Origin: Phytoseiulus persimilis
Taxonomy: Eukaryota; Arthropoda; Arachnida; Mesostigmata; Phytoseiidae
Assembly (NCBI GenBank): GCA_037576195.1
Contig: CM075101.1
Span: forward strand, 10,850,001-10,914,000
Length of the DNA stretch: 64,000 nt
Reading direction: 5' to 3'
Shown: positions 26,010-39,900 of the stretch, piece by piece
How the letters are laid out: each line of letters opens with the position of its first letter
Numbering within the stretch: position 1 is the first letter of the stretch
Translations under genes and position numbers: made by a program
Notes under the pieces: model-generated
Told to the model about the DNA's origin: nothing
Seen by the model: the letters and a program-made list of their open reading frames with translations, nothing else
Databases searched by the model: none

Positions 26010-28139
26010 TGTGAGCAGTTCAAGCGAGATCCAGCGGGGAAGTCCATTCGCGCCGCATCCACAGTTTCACCATGGTTTATGAGGAGACAATCTAGCAGTC
26101 GAGTTTTACTGCTGCTGATGCGCAATTCAGGGAGGAAACTCGATCCGAAACACTCGGTTAATCAACCGATTCGTGATGCTCGATGCAAGAATAGGACGGA
26201 GATGGTCCCATGAATGTCAGAGTGAGCGGGAAGCGACGTCCGGGAGTCTGAACAAGACGCTCGTTTCCTGATCAGTGCGTTGGAGGGAGAATCTTACGTT
26301 TCTCATGCCCCGTAGACTAACGGTGGAGTTTGTCAACAGGAGCGAGCGTTCGCCGCCCTTATCCCCGAAATCTTCGCTCAGAATAGAAGAAAGCCTATCC
26401 ATGAGCTCGCAAAGAGGTCAGCGCGCTCTTCAGTTGCGCAGATTCATTCGGACTGATTCAATAACTTCGGATCCAATCGGATATTCAGATAAGAATATGC
26501 CTACGGGGTGGGTGTTCTGGTTTGAATACTCCAGTACAATTGGGATTCAGCTCATGGAAATGTCCTCGTTCCTGCGCCGGAAGGGAGCGGTAATAATTCC
26601 GGGATTGATTAACTGTCCTGCTCGAGCACGAGCGATCGACCGATTTCCCGAAACACGAAGAGTACTGAGCTCCATTCCTCAGTGATCGGACCAATAATTC
26701 TACGAAGAGAGCGCACCTCATCTTCCTCCTCCACGTCATTCGCTCCGCTTCTCAGCGCGACGTGTACACGATTTTTGACTGGCAATCGTCCCCGAATTCC
26801 CCCTCACATCGATGACTAAATACGCGTTCCATCGAATAGACTGATCCTTCCGGAACTAGTAGTCCACGTTAACCCTCACGGGTTGGGCGATTGTCGTCCA
26901 TTGGGAAAGCGGTCATCGCGCCCGAGGAGTGCTCTTCGAATGACAAGCTCGATGCTCCGGAGGAACTCCCTCCATTCTCCAGCGAGCGTTCGGCTGCTGA
27001 TTTCAAGCCGTCTTCCTGTCGATTTTTGATGATTTATTCCGCAGTCATACACAACAAAATTATACGTTATACACAACGCGGACCGGTTGATCGTGATCTT
27101 CTCTCAGCTCTATTTCTGGAGGACTGTTCTCGCGGTCCACGCGCATGAAGCGAAAGTCCAAGCGCTCTTGTCGAATCTCTGTGTGTGAACCAGAGATTTA
27201 TGGTGCACCTCCACTGCACTACGATCGGCTACGGGGAAACGATTTTTGGGAAACGGGCTGTAACCACTAGATCAGTGGTGGGCACTTCTCTCCCGTGGGC
27301 CAGAACGCGGGCTGAGAAACTCCGGACGGGCCACGGAGTTCCAACACGGTCGGTACCATATGGATGTACACTCTCACCATCCTGCTTTTCAAGTTTTCCA
27401 TTCGATGTTTCCGATGAGCATGCTCCTGAAGTATTCTCAGTCACCACCCATAACGGGGTTGGCGGAACTCGACAATTCGGATCTCAAAACGCTTGAGCTT
27501 GACTCCGAGCGCATATTTAGTCAAGAACTCTGCAGGCACGAAAAAACTGATACATGACCGGAGTTGGTTCTCGCTCCAGTATATACTCCGTCAGCTCGAT
27601 CAGGGTTGAGCATCCATTGCGGGAAACGATGATTGATAAGAAGGGTCGGAGAGACTGCTTGAGAGAAGTGCTGAATCCCGTAATTCAGCATGAACTGCGT
27701 CTCGAATTTCGATTTCTCTCACCGAAAGCACGAGCTCTCCCAGCTGTTCTGTAATGGTATTGTTTCGCAAGAAACAGGATCGATGAAGTTCGTCGTCCTC
27801 GAACCAAACTCTCGCACAGACGGGAAAGACACTTCAGTTGGTTTCTTGTCAGTCCAAAGTACACGTTAAAAAGGCCTGCATAATGGGGCGGCACAAGCGC
27901 CCCACGGAAAAATACGATTTGAAAGAAATTAAAATACTCATCTTAAGAACCGACAGGAGCTACAGCGCCGATAAAAAAAAACCGTTGTGAGGCTCTTTCC
28001 GAGGGCTATCGAATGCCAGGGAGTCGCGGAGAACTCTTCTCCGGTCGGGGTGAATGAAAATCTTGTTGGTTGTCCTGGAAAGAGAAGGCTGACCACCTTC
28101 TCGGATGTCGCTAGAAGTACCCCTCTTCATAATCTACTT
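26010..28139. other. upstream flank of the MCT gene
   Basis: This should hold the MCT promoter, but no core promoter motif could be fixed. A minus-strand frame at 26402-26300 starts with ATG, ends at a GTAAGA donor and could be an alternative or untranslated first exon. The remainder shows only short, motif-free frames. Confidence 0.35.
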
Positions 28140-28781
28140 GCACGGCAAGTTTCATGCCGATGCGTCTTTCCGGGGCCCAGAAATCAACAGCTGAACATAG
28201 GAGGTGAAGCGGTTTTTCCCCAGATCGGTCCCGGAATCACCCTCCCAGACTCGGAAAAGTATTCTCAGATGGGTCCGGGAATCACCCCCGTAGTCCCCAA
28301 AAGTATGCTCAGATCGAGCCAGGAATAGCTCCAAAGATCCCCAGAATTATGGTCAGATCGATCCCGGAATCACCTCCAAGGAGCCGAATGAAGCTCACAC
28401 GTGGGAACTGGCGTCTCCTACCCCTCCTAGGCAGCCCGTCGTGCCCCGTCCGGCTGACAACTTCTCTGAGCTCTTCGCGCCCAACGAGACTGAGTCCGAA
28501 GCTGAAACTGACGGTGAAATCGATGGACCTTCTTAAGCAGGATGACAATGGATGCATTGATTTCGAGGAGGCGATGCTCCACTGCCTTCTGCGTTTTCTT
28601 TCCGTCCGGGTTCGCTTCATTAGGCTCTGCGGAGGTGATTCCGGGACCAATTTGAGCATACTTCCCCGAGCTTGGGAGAGGTGATTCCGAGATCGATCTG
28701 GGGGCAACCCGCTTCATCGCCTATGTTCAGCTGCTGATTTCCCGGCCCCGCAAACTCGAATCGGGATGAAACTTGCCATGC
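28140..28781. mobile_element. foldback-like inverted-repeat element with 45-bp units in its arms
   Basis: The outer arms are inverted copies: the left begins GCACGGCAAGTTTCAT at 28140, and the right ends with the complement of GCATGGCAAGTTTCAT at 28781. Similarity continues inward for about 75 bp (both arms share CAGCTGAACATAGG) and then into diverged copies of the 45-bp unit found at 54.8-56.4 kb. The left arm holds three units reading on the minus strand; the right arm holds about one on the plus strand. The central 220 bp is unique and includes a short acidic open frame ending in TAA near 28535. No target duplication was found. It may be a foldback transposon or two related elements meeting head to head. 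Confidence 0.6.
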
Positions 28782-29099
28782 GATTAGACCACGAAGAGGG
28801 GTACTTTCAGCGACTGCCGAGAAGTTGGTCAGCCTTTTTCATCTTCCTCGACTGCAGGAAGTCTTCGCGACTCATATGGCATCCGATAGCCCTTGAAAAG
28901 AACTTCACAACGGTTTCTTTGATCAACGCTGTAGCTCCACTGGTTCTAGAGACATGAGCATTTCACGTTTTCCAGAATCAATTTTTTTTGAGCTTCCGGC
29001 ATGTAGGTCCATGACGTCTCTGTAAACGATCGTTGCCAGTTCAAAAATCGTCCGCGGCTATACTCTTCGCAAATCCTCGGACCATAAAGTTTTCGATGT

Positions 29100-29215
29100 T
29101 CTGCAGCTGGGGAAGTCGCTGAGATTCGATCTGACCATACTTTTCCAGGTCTAGGAAGGTGGTTCCAGGATCTGCCTGGCCATACTTTTCTGAGACTGAA
29201 GAGGTGATTCCGGGA
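29100..29215 (+). repeat. diverged 45-bp repeat units
   Basis: About two tandem units in plus orientation match the 54.8-56.4 kb minisatellite consensus in the diagnostic words GATCTG, CCATACTTTTC and GAGGTGATTCCGGGAT. They are considerably more diverged than the large array. Confidence 0.65.
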
Positions 29216-29499
29216 TGGAACTTTTTACGAGGGTGGAGAAATCTTCTCGGTCGACCAAAGCCTCCAGGCCCTTAACAGTTGGGCGATTCCTACAGAACTC
29301 CATTCTCCGCTCGATATGGTCTGGGAACCGCCAACAGGCATAAATTCTGGCCGACTGCGTACTTGAAGCTTGCTTCCTGCGAGTTTACTTATCATCGTGA
29401 CTTCAAGTTTCCCGTGCGACAGCAAGGTATCGGTGCGTCACGTTGTTTCTGCCGGCCTGTCAGTCTTCGACAGCGCTCTCTATGGCTGGATTGGGGGTC

Positions 29500-29736
29500 C
29501 ATGGGATCAATCTGACATAACTTTTCCAAGTCTTTTGAGGTTATTCAGGGGTCGACCCGACCATACTTTTGGAGTCTGATGAGGTGATTGTGGAGCAGAT
29601 CTGACCATAACAACATGCACCAATCAACCGAATTGGAAGATAGATTTAGTAATGATGCGGACCAAATGAAGAGTGAGAAAAGTGCCTCCATGCCAGGGAC
29701 CGCAGTCGAACCGCGCAAAGCGCGCGGGCTGGCTGG
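29500..29736 (+). mobile_element. degraded Helitron 3' part, second copy
   Basis: About 2.5 diverged 45-bp units (29500-29620) are followed by a tail matching the end of the Helitron at 54.7-56.6 kb. Shared words include GAGAAAAGTGCCTC and CCGCGC, and both end GGCTGG followed by host TT. A hairpin (CGCGC-AAA-GCGCG at 29712-29724) stands 12 nt before the CTGG terminus at 29733-29736, the usual Helitron 3' arrangement. The 5' end was not found, so this copy is truncated or too diverged. Confidence 0.6.
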
Positions 29737-29749
29737 TTCGCAATGGTTC

Positions 29750-32700
29750 GGTTCTCGATGTGTCGCCTTTTCGGAATTTCGGAGAAAATCACGAGCAAGT
29801 AGCGCTGAGCTTCCCTGAGGCCTTGTGGCCGCACAACACCTATCATGTCGTTCGGAGATTTCGCCAACTGCCGAAATCTCGGAAATCCTTCCGTATAAAT
29901 ACTCCCGATCGTATCTGTGACCTTCTCCCTGGACTCAGTGGTTCCATCGGGAGTGGGGCTTACTCGAGAGCGACTCAAACGCGAGGCTGCGGAAAGCATG
30001 GCATACATTATTATATTCTTCCACTGAACGGAGTCCTCAATACATCGATGGGGGAGATGGTCATGTCTATATTCGAAAGCTAGGCCTGTTTTCTCCCATT
30101 AGAACCTCGGAGCAACTTTGGAAAAATCGGGGTCCGGGCTGAAGCCTCGACTCGGAAGCTCTGACTCCCCAATTCCTCTCCTCTATACTCCCTGTCTGGA
30201 GTATCCGTTTCGTTTTCAACGGCAGAGGGAACAGAAATCGCTTTCCACTCCTCGACCTCCTCAAAGTTATCCATCATGCCTGCATACGCTCTCGACATGA
30301 ACCTCGACCGATGTGTCGAAAGGCCATTCGATCCGGCGTCCGCGAGAACGGAGCTCCGGCATTGGGACTCGATTGAGGTGCTCCTCGTGGGGCTCGTAGT
30401 TCATTTGGCCGGAATACAACAGGTAGATGCGGAGTTTGATCTGTGAGGAGAACTCTGTGCGGCTCTGTCGAACGAGCTATGTTTGTCAACAGACGCAACG
30501 TGCGAGGATACAGGCATGCAGGAACTCAACAGGCTGTGATCCCGATTCATCAGCAGAATCTGCTGCGGTATCAACGAAAAGCAGACCGTGGTGCGAATAA
30601 GCAGCCTGAAGCGAGTGATCAGGAGCATTCATCAATGACGATTGAATCTGCTCGTTCAGGCGCGGCTCTTCTTCTGTGATCTCCGTGCTGTTGTCAATCG
30701 AGCTGCACGTATCAATCGTCACAATGTCAGGGGCGGAGTTGCGAAGCTTGTATCCATGCTCTTTCCTGTCGGTTCACGGGATATCACGAAAACTCCAAGT
30801 GCTCGGAATGTTCCAACTCTGATATGCGAACTGGTTACGTAGATGAATGTCTCAACGGCTATGGACCCTCGACGGACCTCTTACTGGGATTTGGTGACGA
30901 AATTATTCATCGTTCCACTTGCCCCGTGTTCGATAGAACCTTCCTGTCCACTTGATTGGGCAAGCCGTCGTTCGGTTGAATGGAGGTTGAAAACTACTGA
31001 AAAGCATCTCGAAACCGTGTTGACAGAACCAATGCCCCATCGGCCACTCGGCCGCCTTCGCGGAAGAATGGTGCTCGAAAATACGGCCTCAAGTCATTAC
31101 TTCGGAACACCTTGTTCATGTTGTTCCAGCAGTATCAGATGAGATTTCTGCGCATGGCACGCCAGCATCTTTCACGCTTCACTTTCACTGGAACTCGACA
31201 ACCAAAATGCAGTGTCATTCGAGGTATGTTCGGGGTACACGGTGGAAATTCGTCACAAACACAGCCGCAGATAGGATGTAGAATGGCATGGATCGATATT
31301 TGAGATGCTGTCGAAGAATCGACGTCAAGGCATTCTTCAGGGGGGGTCAGCTCGCACAAGCCGGGTCTCATCAAGAGCGTCGAACAATCACTTTCGATCA
31401 CCTCGCGCTGAAATTCATCCATGACTGAATCAAAGCGCTCAAGATATACCTCGTTCGATCGACAAGACCGTGAGAATCGCCTCCTCACTCACATTCGCAC
31501 GAGAACCTGATCTGAGATGCTGAGTGAGTAGCTTAAGCTGTGTTCACAGGCTGTGCTTGTAGCGGGCGAGAGCAGCATGAGTTAGACAAAAAAAATTAGC
31601 TGTGAGGAAACCGTTTCTCAGGCTGACAGATGCTCGAGACATTCTTTCGTTGACGGAGATACGCTTCATGAATTTCGGAGCATGCAAAGCTTCAGCTTCT
31701 GTGGACTCCATGTGTTCACGCGGCGGAGAGGAACAAGAGGGTTTGTCAAGGTCACGCAGTATGGATTTCGTTTTCGTAAAAGGAAAATACGTTCACAGAG
31801 ACATCGAGTCGCACCGAAAGACGTTGGTGCGCACCTACGCGGTCACGGGCACCATATGCAGATTTATCGGTCGAATAGGAACTACTCAGGCGTTTCTTTC
31901 TGCACTCCGATTTCGGGTGACGCCAAGGGAGCACGCCTTGCGCAGCCCCGGTCTGCCTCCAACAATCATGCTCAGAAGCGGTTTTCGGAACGATCCGAGA
32001 ATTCGTCGCCGAGCGTATCTGAACCGAAAGTATTCTCAACCTGCTTGGTCCGCGAAATTCGAATCGATATTCTCACACACATCCTTTAACTTTTATTGAA
32101 TGTATTTCTGACAACTCGTCGACGCACTATGTTCATTCGTTGTCACACTCCGAAAATATACATCGATACGCCATTTTAGTTTTTGCCTGCATTCGAGTCT
32201 TTGGAAACTGGGAACTGTGCTCGGCTTCCTCGCTGAAGCTGCTCATGATTCCAACAGTGTTAACCTTTTTGACAGAAAGCTCGATTCGCTCTTTCGAGTC
32301 ACCCACTCCAACATTAGTAGCTTCGAACCTCGAATCGAACCGCAGATCACCATGTAAAAGAGAATGGCATAAGAATTCAAAATTAGAGTCTGGCTCGAGA
32401 AGAGAATCTCACTTGAAGCCAGCAAAGGAGGGCGTTCTTCAGCAAATTCGTCTGCTCATGTCTACCTAGTTTTCCGCATTTCACTTTCATCCATCTTTCG
32501 GTATGGATATTCAATACTTCATTGAGGATTGACGACGATCGAACCGGTACCATCTGCATTCCGATCCGCTTCTCTCTGAGGAGGATGTGATCATCCGTCG
32601 GAACGCAGACACGATGTCGGGTCATCCACTTTCACTCCTGAGAATACCTCGACCTTCGAGGTTCTTTCTGGATCTCTGCTCGCGACCTCGTTTGCGCTCG

Positions 32701-33940
32701 GAGTGGATGATGTCTTCCCCGTCGCCGTTCATGGAAGTGAGTTGAAATGTCGATTGCTATTTACATTAAACTTGGTCCGAAGAATAGAACCCAGAAAAAA
32801 GAGAACGGACGCTGGTAAGGGACAGAATGATTGTACATCTCAGAATGAGTCTCTCGTAGTCTTTGGAATCCACCTGTCTCCTGGCTGGAGCTCTCATTTC
32901 GGGAACCCGTGCTCTGTGAGGTTCTAAGCGACTTTATAGTCGATTCAGAAAACTTTGTTTCGAGGAGATATTACTCGAACGGGATCGATGACTTCGAGCT
33001 ATTTCCCAAAGCGAAATCTCTGAGCGTTAGACACATCATCCGTTGCGGCAAAATCTGGTTCTTTCCAGGTCGGAGCAGAACGCTTCCTCACGCTTCTGAT
33101 CGTCTTCTACAGCGCTAATCGGTGGGAGTCTCTCTCCAATGCAAAGTCATTCCAGCAAATGCTCGAGGAGTCCCATGTGAATCACTTGATCGCGCACATT
33201 TTTTATGGTGGCGATGGAGCTGTTCATGTGCAGTTCCAGCGGATCCGGCTGAAATCGGAGATTCAAATTTCGATTTCCATTGAATCCTGTTTCGGCGCGC
33301 GTCGGAGCATTGATGCGGCGCACAGTCCGCTTTCCGAGTGCGCCGTCGACGTCTTAGTCTTCTTAGGCCGAACAAAAACGGTCAATGATCCCGAACGCTG
33401 GCGACGATATTTGTGGATACGTCAACAATAATGTACGTCTGCGCTTGCCGACACGACGGCTGCGATGCATGAATGCATAAATCAGTGAATCAGCCAAGCT
33501 ACCCGAAACCAGGATCAGATGTTGGATCTGACTACCGGTGAGACGTTCTCGAACGCTACACCGCCTTGATTACTGAGCACTCTGTGAAGTCTGTTCCGAA
33601 GTTGCTTGATCCAGGAAGGTGTGCGTCTTTGAATGTCGTCGTCATCATCTTCAACATGTCCCTCTTCTTTCTCCTCGGAATCTATCGTCAATATAATCAA
33701 CATACTCTAATCACGTCTCACACTCTAACACACCGCCCTGTAGCGACGCAACCAAACGCCGCAGCATATTTTCTCGTGATCGCAGCCAGCATTCGTTGGT
33801 TGATTGCTTCCAGGCGAGGTGCGCTTTAGCATTCCGCCGTTGATTATTTCTCGAAATCCTCCCGCAAATACCTAATATGGACCGTTGGACAGAGAGCTCC
33901 TGGTTCTTGGAGCGAAATCCGTTGGGGAAGTATCGAACAC
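29750..33940. other. intergenic stretch with weak candidate exons
   Basis: No family is recognised. Two minus-strand stretches look protein-like. One is 30755-30486, an 80-residue acidic frame. The other, near 30470-30310, reads in a different frame and includes SSQIKLRIYLLYSGQMNYEP. A further ATG-initiated minus-strand frame (32625-32410) ends at a GTGAGA donor. Putative introns linking the first two would be under 50 bp, which is suspiciously short, so a decayed gene is as likely as a live one. Confidence 0.25.
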
Positions 33941-36900
33941 TCAAGGAGCAGGGCCACCAAGGTCGAGTAAGGTCTCGTTCAAGGCGTGGTGATCGTGCTG
34001 ACCCTCCACATGGGATAAGAAAGCCACGAGTTGTCCCAAACCGAGCATGATGGCGAATCCGAGTACCACAGCCGTCAGTTGCAGAAGTCCGTGGAGCGAC
34101 GTGTTCTTCTGTTTTTGTAAAACCTGGAATATAATGACTCGCTTTGGTGAAATTATTCGAGGACACCCATCGATGAGCGGTTGGGCGAGGAAGGGTCAAA
34201 TCAAAACGTGGTAAATCCGATCGGAAGCTCCAGTATCTCGAGATGAGCACAGACCTCGAAGAAGACCACAAACAACAACGTGCCGACTGCCAGGCCGTTC
34301 AGGACGGCCGTTACGAGAGTGTTTTCGTCTATCACAGACTGCGCCACTACCCCTGCGAACGCTCCGATTGGTGACATTATGCTGAAGATCAGTATGTTAA
34401 CCATGACGTTTATCTGTAAGAGACCGCTTGCTGTAGGTCGGATCACGAGGTTCAGACAACGAGAGAGATGCTCGAGTATCCTGTGGGTTCGCAGTGGGGT
34501 TCGGCTGCAGTGCCAAGGGATGAATGAGACTGCGATGGGATTTCATCGGAGAACCGATTATAGATATTTTAGAGTCTCCGTTACCTTCTTGTAGCCCGTT
34601 GCGCATAGCTCGAAACCGACCACGAAAGCTATAGCGAGCTTATGCATTGCGATGGCCAGTGTCAACAGCCATGTTTTGCCAGTGGAGTCCTGCAGGCCAA
34701 GCGATAATCCCTGCAAAGCAAGTCCACGAGTCAGTGTATCCCATGAGATTAGGAACTACTCTCTGCATTTCGAATTCACTGGGAAATCATGAGTGGACCC
34801 AGGATCGGAACTTTCCAGCTCGATCCGGCTTTTATCTTCAAGATATTTTCCGATCGAGCTGATGTGCACGATCCGACGACCTGGTTCTCTAGGGTGTATA
34901 TCCAGAGGAACTCAAACGGTACTCACCTCGAAAACCGAGTGGAAGCTCAGGGCCGCCACGGTTATCAGGCCCCCAATGCTCACCGAAGTCACCTTTTTCG
35001 GCGCGGGATTAGCAGTCCCGCCCTCCATTTGATTGAACGCGGTGAAATGAGAGTACGGCTTCGAATTCGGGCCGTTCCCCGTTTGCTCGCCATTGCTGAG
35101 AACAGAGATGGAAGAGCTCATCGGAGAGTGTAATGGATGGAGTTATACAGAATTCATCGATGAATAATCATGCATGAATCCCTAATCCACGAGCCCCCCA
35201 TCAATCTCATCCGTGATTTTCAGAAGGTGTGCGCATATTTCCAGCTGATCGATTTCCGGGAGTTCTTTCAGAGCTCCACGAGCCCGGTAACCCGGTTCCT
35301 CCTGCTTTGGCCGTTAATGGGTCCGGAGAAATACGGAAGGCGAACGACGTGTTCGAAAGGAAAACATCGACAACAAGACATACCTCCAACGGGAAGCGAC
35401 AATACGGAAGAACAGCATGATCATCAACAGCGAACGTATTCTGGCTCGCGTCGTCTGCCTTTCGTACGACGAAATGGCCTTCATTTCGGAAAACCCCTAC
35501 AGGGTCCCGGGCGAAATTACAGCAGTAGAGGTCCGAGGTTCGAGAGACGGTCGTTGCATGCGCAGTCAATGGAGGAAACAAACTATTCTTCCTCTGCTGG
35601 ATAAGGTGACCCATTAGCGCACATTCAATGAACAGCAGCCACAACAACAGTTTAACCAGTCGAGCCTATGAAGGGTTTTCACGGCCGTTTGAGGCCGCTG
35701 ACGCACCTTTGGGCGTTCTCGCGTGCGCACAGAAAATCACATCCATCGCCGAGGGATCCTTCGAATCGAACTTTTCTCTCCTCGTTCTTAAACAAGGGAC
35801 GAGAGCGCTCACTTTTTGGTACGAGCGGAAGATGTTTCTGGAATCATCGTCCGCTGTTTTCACAGAGTGAATCCCCGCAGGGAGTTCCTGGTAGTGTCGA
35901 GGTGAATCCCCAACACGCAAAACCCACTGACCGGTGGCTGAAATCCAGTCCTCTACAAATGGAATTTAATTGCTGCCAATCAAGTATAATTCTCCTCACG
36001 CAAAGGCTAATTGGGAATTTCTGGTACTTTAATAACTTCGTCCTGACGGGGATGATTCGTTCCTTCTCGACCCCTTCCAGCGATTGTCAACAGAATTCAT
36101 TCACCAAGGGCTTCACAATCGGGAAGACGATCCAAGAGAACGCGATTGGCACCAGCCCTATGATTCAAGAGAGTCAGACGAGCAGCTTGGAAGCGGAACT
36201 GTCGATCCACGTTCCAGTATCAGCACCTGTGCATACAGACTTCTCAGCTGAGAGAACATCCGAGCCGTCGAAGCACCGAGCCGACATCGAAGTGAAGGAA
36301 CTCTGTCTTTCTGGATCGAAGGAGGCGCCCGGAAAACCACGAACCCTTCTGGGTTTTCCAGTCCGATGTCGCGAGTGGCGTGACTGCGTGTGACCGAACG
36401 CATGACTGCCATCATCCCCGTGGTCTGCCAAACCGAGAGCCATCTCATCGACGTTCTCGCCATGTCTGTCAGCTCGGCAGCGCTGACATAACAGTGACCC
36501 AACGGTAAAATGCGCATTTCATTGACACTGGGTCAAATTGTGGGAGGAATAACTAGAGCGGACATCGACCCATCCCGCAGAACGGGTTGAAAGACCAATG
36601 TGCTCTGCTGTGACGAGTCGCTCATTCACTCTGCCAAGCAGCAGAGCGATGTTCTCTGATAACTCCGATCGATGACGGACGCCGTCTAGTATCAGAACTT
36701 CATTAGACCCTGGTGGAAACGAGCGGGCGAGCTTTGTTACGTCAAAGTTAGCCTCAACCTTCACGCAATCGCTTCGAGGGAATGGCGGCCACTCTGTAAA
36801 TGGAAGACAAGGACATACGGCTCTCGATCTCCGAACCGACGCTCCGAACGGCGATGAGTTACCTAACATCATCCAGCCAATGTTGCTCTGAAGCAGGGCG

Positions 36901-39900
36901 ATTCCGCTATTCGTAGCGGCCAAAACAATAACTTCTGGCGGGGATTCGAGAGAAAGTCGTCGGTGATTATCTGGCGCTTCCCCTTCGGCTGCGCTTGGTT
37001 CCCAGGCACCCCCGTTCAGTTCTCGAGCAGGTCGCCCTACTCTCTCTCTCACGCCACCTAACTGGAATTACATCCCATTTTCTCTGGAATCGTTTCTCGC
37101 ATTCTCAGGGCCCGATTCGTGACAGCCAAAACAGACACAGAGTAGCCATAAATTGTGGCGCGATTGAATGTTGGCTACCTGAGTGACCCACCGAGCGGTT
37201 GACGGCGGACGCTCGGGCTGACTGGATGAGTTACTAGAACGGAAACTCGTGGAACGCTGAATCACGAATAACAGCGGAAATGATCGAACTTGCCATTGAA
37301 CGGTTCGCAATTTTTAGGGGTTATGTCCCGGTTGACGATTAAACCCAATCAGCGTATTCCCCTATAGTATTCGGTTCGGATAAACAATGCGCTCATGAAA
37401 CCGATCATTCAGCGTGTTATCGAGGCCCGAGGTCTCTCACTGACTGTGGCACGAAGCACGATCAAGTGCCGTCGCAAATCTCACATAGTTGACCACATAC
37501 AATTGATACAATTGAACCACCCGACATCTCAGCATTGCGATTATGAACAGGAACTCCAGATAAGTTTGGAATGTTGATCGTTGCTCCCGTTGGACTGAAC
37601 GGCCGAACAGAGTTCAGACAAGAACAATAGCCGAGTGTGGGCCATTTATTCGTCTCCGCATCGTGTATGCGAGCCTGTCAAAATATGCTTTCGGAAGAGC
37701 TTCTCAGGGAGTTTGTGCACGAGAAAATCGTCAGATGGCAGGCCCGCTCTCCGACCGCTCCCACGTCCGTCGATATCGACTTCACAATATCGTTTTTAGT
37801 TCCTTACGATTTCCAAGTCACGATAGTACGGTGCTGTTGCTCACAGAAAGAATGCCGTTGATCGTATGACATGGTTCCGCCGACGAAAGAAGAGCATAGA
37901 ATGTTCCCGGTTTCAACATCGCGAAAAAACGCTGCCATGAACAATCACGCAGAATCGAGTAACATGACGTGGGATTTGATGCTCATATGCTTCGGCATAT
38001 TTTTTTTGCGAATTGTGCTTCACGATAGAGTGTCAAGGTCTGAATACGGGCCAGCGCCCGACGCACCACGGCCATGGCAGCGGAGAGTAATTGAAACTCA
38101 TGAAGCGGAAAGGAAAATGAAAGGTGAGAAAACAAAGGAAACTACTCACGTGGCGCACTGAATGACTTGTGCCGAATGCGAGTGTCCATGGTCTTCGTTG
38201 ACGTGACTCTTGTGACCGAGGCACGCGTGGATGACCTGGAATTTCGATCCGAGTTGACGATGGCGAAACGCGTGCGATGGGAAACTAGCTGCGCGACCCT
38301 CTCATCATTCATAATTCTTCAGAGTCAAGCCACCCTCTTCGGTGTGTGAGAGTTTTTTTTATCCCAATCACAGGCGATCAATGCGGGAAACCGGAAACTC
38401 TTGGTCGGATTTGTCTCACTACGCTTCCCGATGAGTCTTGTATGTTTTTTTGAGGAAAATAAACCCCTCCTATCTTAATTCTTTCGGGCTGGAGAATTCG
38501 AATAAAGCAGCCATGATATCAGAAGGGCGCGCAGCGGCTCGCTGACATGAGCGCTATCGGCTATGGAGGAAAACATATCCAGGTCACTCAGGCGCCCGGG
38601 GGATCACTTCAGGACATCAATTGGGAAGCCAAGCCGAAGCCTCCTATTGTCGGAAATGATGAACTGCGACTGCGCCGTCGCGTCGAGCTCATAGGAAAGG
38701 GGAGTTCTGAACAACGGAAACTCTTGCGGGTGGGAATGAATGAAGGAATCAACAAGAAGCTCACCTCGTCGATGAGATACACTATCAGGAATCCTAAGCA
38801 GACTACAAATTCTGTCAAAGGAAAGCTGTGATCATGACCGTGGTCCGAATGGTGCCTCGACTCGTTGCGGCTGTGCGCGGGGTGCGGGTGTTCTGCTTCG
38901 TGCGAGTCATTGTTCCACCGTTGGAAGCCAGCTCGAGCTTCCGGAAGGATGTGAATAAGCGCTGTCGCGAAGAGGACTCCTCCTCTGCAAGGGAAGAAGC
39001 GAAACGTTAATCGAGCCTCTGGGGTAGAGAGGTCAACGGATAGATTCATGCTCCTTCACTCCGACTCCTAGGAGTAGCCGACAGCGAATTTCGAAAGCGT
39101 TTGCGGTAACGCTTGGGGTTCGTTACGAAGAGACGAACGACTGAAAATCGAACGCAAGCGCTCATCAGGTTGCAGGGGCAGAGCGCTCCTCGAGAACGTT
39201 AAGTACATAGATTGTTTCTAGGCGAATCGTCCGTTACAACAATTCAAACCAAATGTTATGATCTTCTAGCTGTTGCCTGCCACGGCTCAATGCGGTACAG
39301 CGTTCATTGACGGCCTTTCGACGGCGGTTGCGTGTGACTCGCAGACCACGGTCGCTTTCTGAGCAGCTGATACTCCTGGACAGACTGCTCAAGGTGCGCT
39401 GTGAGCTGTTTGTAAATCACCATCTGATACCCTGGGCAAGAAGACTTTCTTTTGTTTCTGTACGAAAGTTCACTAGCGGCCGGCGGCGTCTCCCAGAGAG
39501 GAAGTCGGACGTCCAGCATCGGCAGCACACGTTCTGTGTGGATAGAATAGAACTCTTGGCTGAATTTTTGCAAGTCTTCAGCTACGAATAGGGGACGAGC
39601 TGAGTCAGATCCATCAACACCTCTTATTGAGATTCGCTCCCTGATGGAGAGGCGCTGGTTCCACAGATGAGCCAATGTTTGCAGTTTCGATATTTCCGCC
39701 TTCCTGGCCAAACAAACAAGGTATCCTGCAGGAAGCCTGATTCACTTGGGTCTCTTCTATTAAGATTTCCTCAGCGTCAAGTCCAATGTTCATGGAATGC
39801 TCGACTTCCGAGCAAAGTAAGCCCCACATGAATTTCTGCAAGAACGCGGGATTCGAACAAAGCCGTGCCATCGGAACAAAGTCTCGTTGGATTCGGCAGG

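Noticed and set aside
31135-32425. Possible chemoreceptor (ionotropic-receptor-like) exons on the minus strand
   Set aside because: One hydrophobic segment vaguely resembled a receptor membrane helix, but no conserved receptor motif or in-phase chain could be built.
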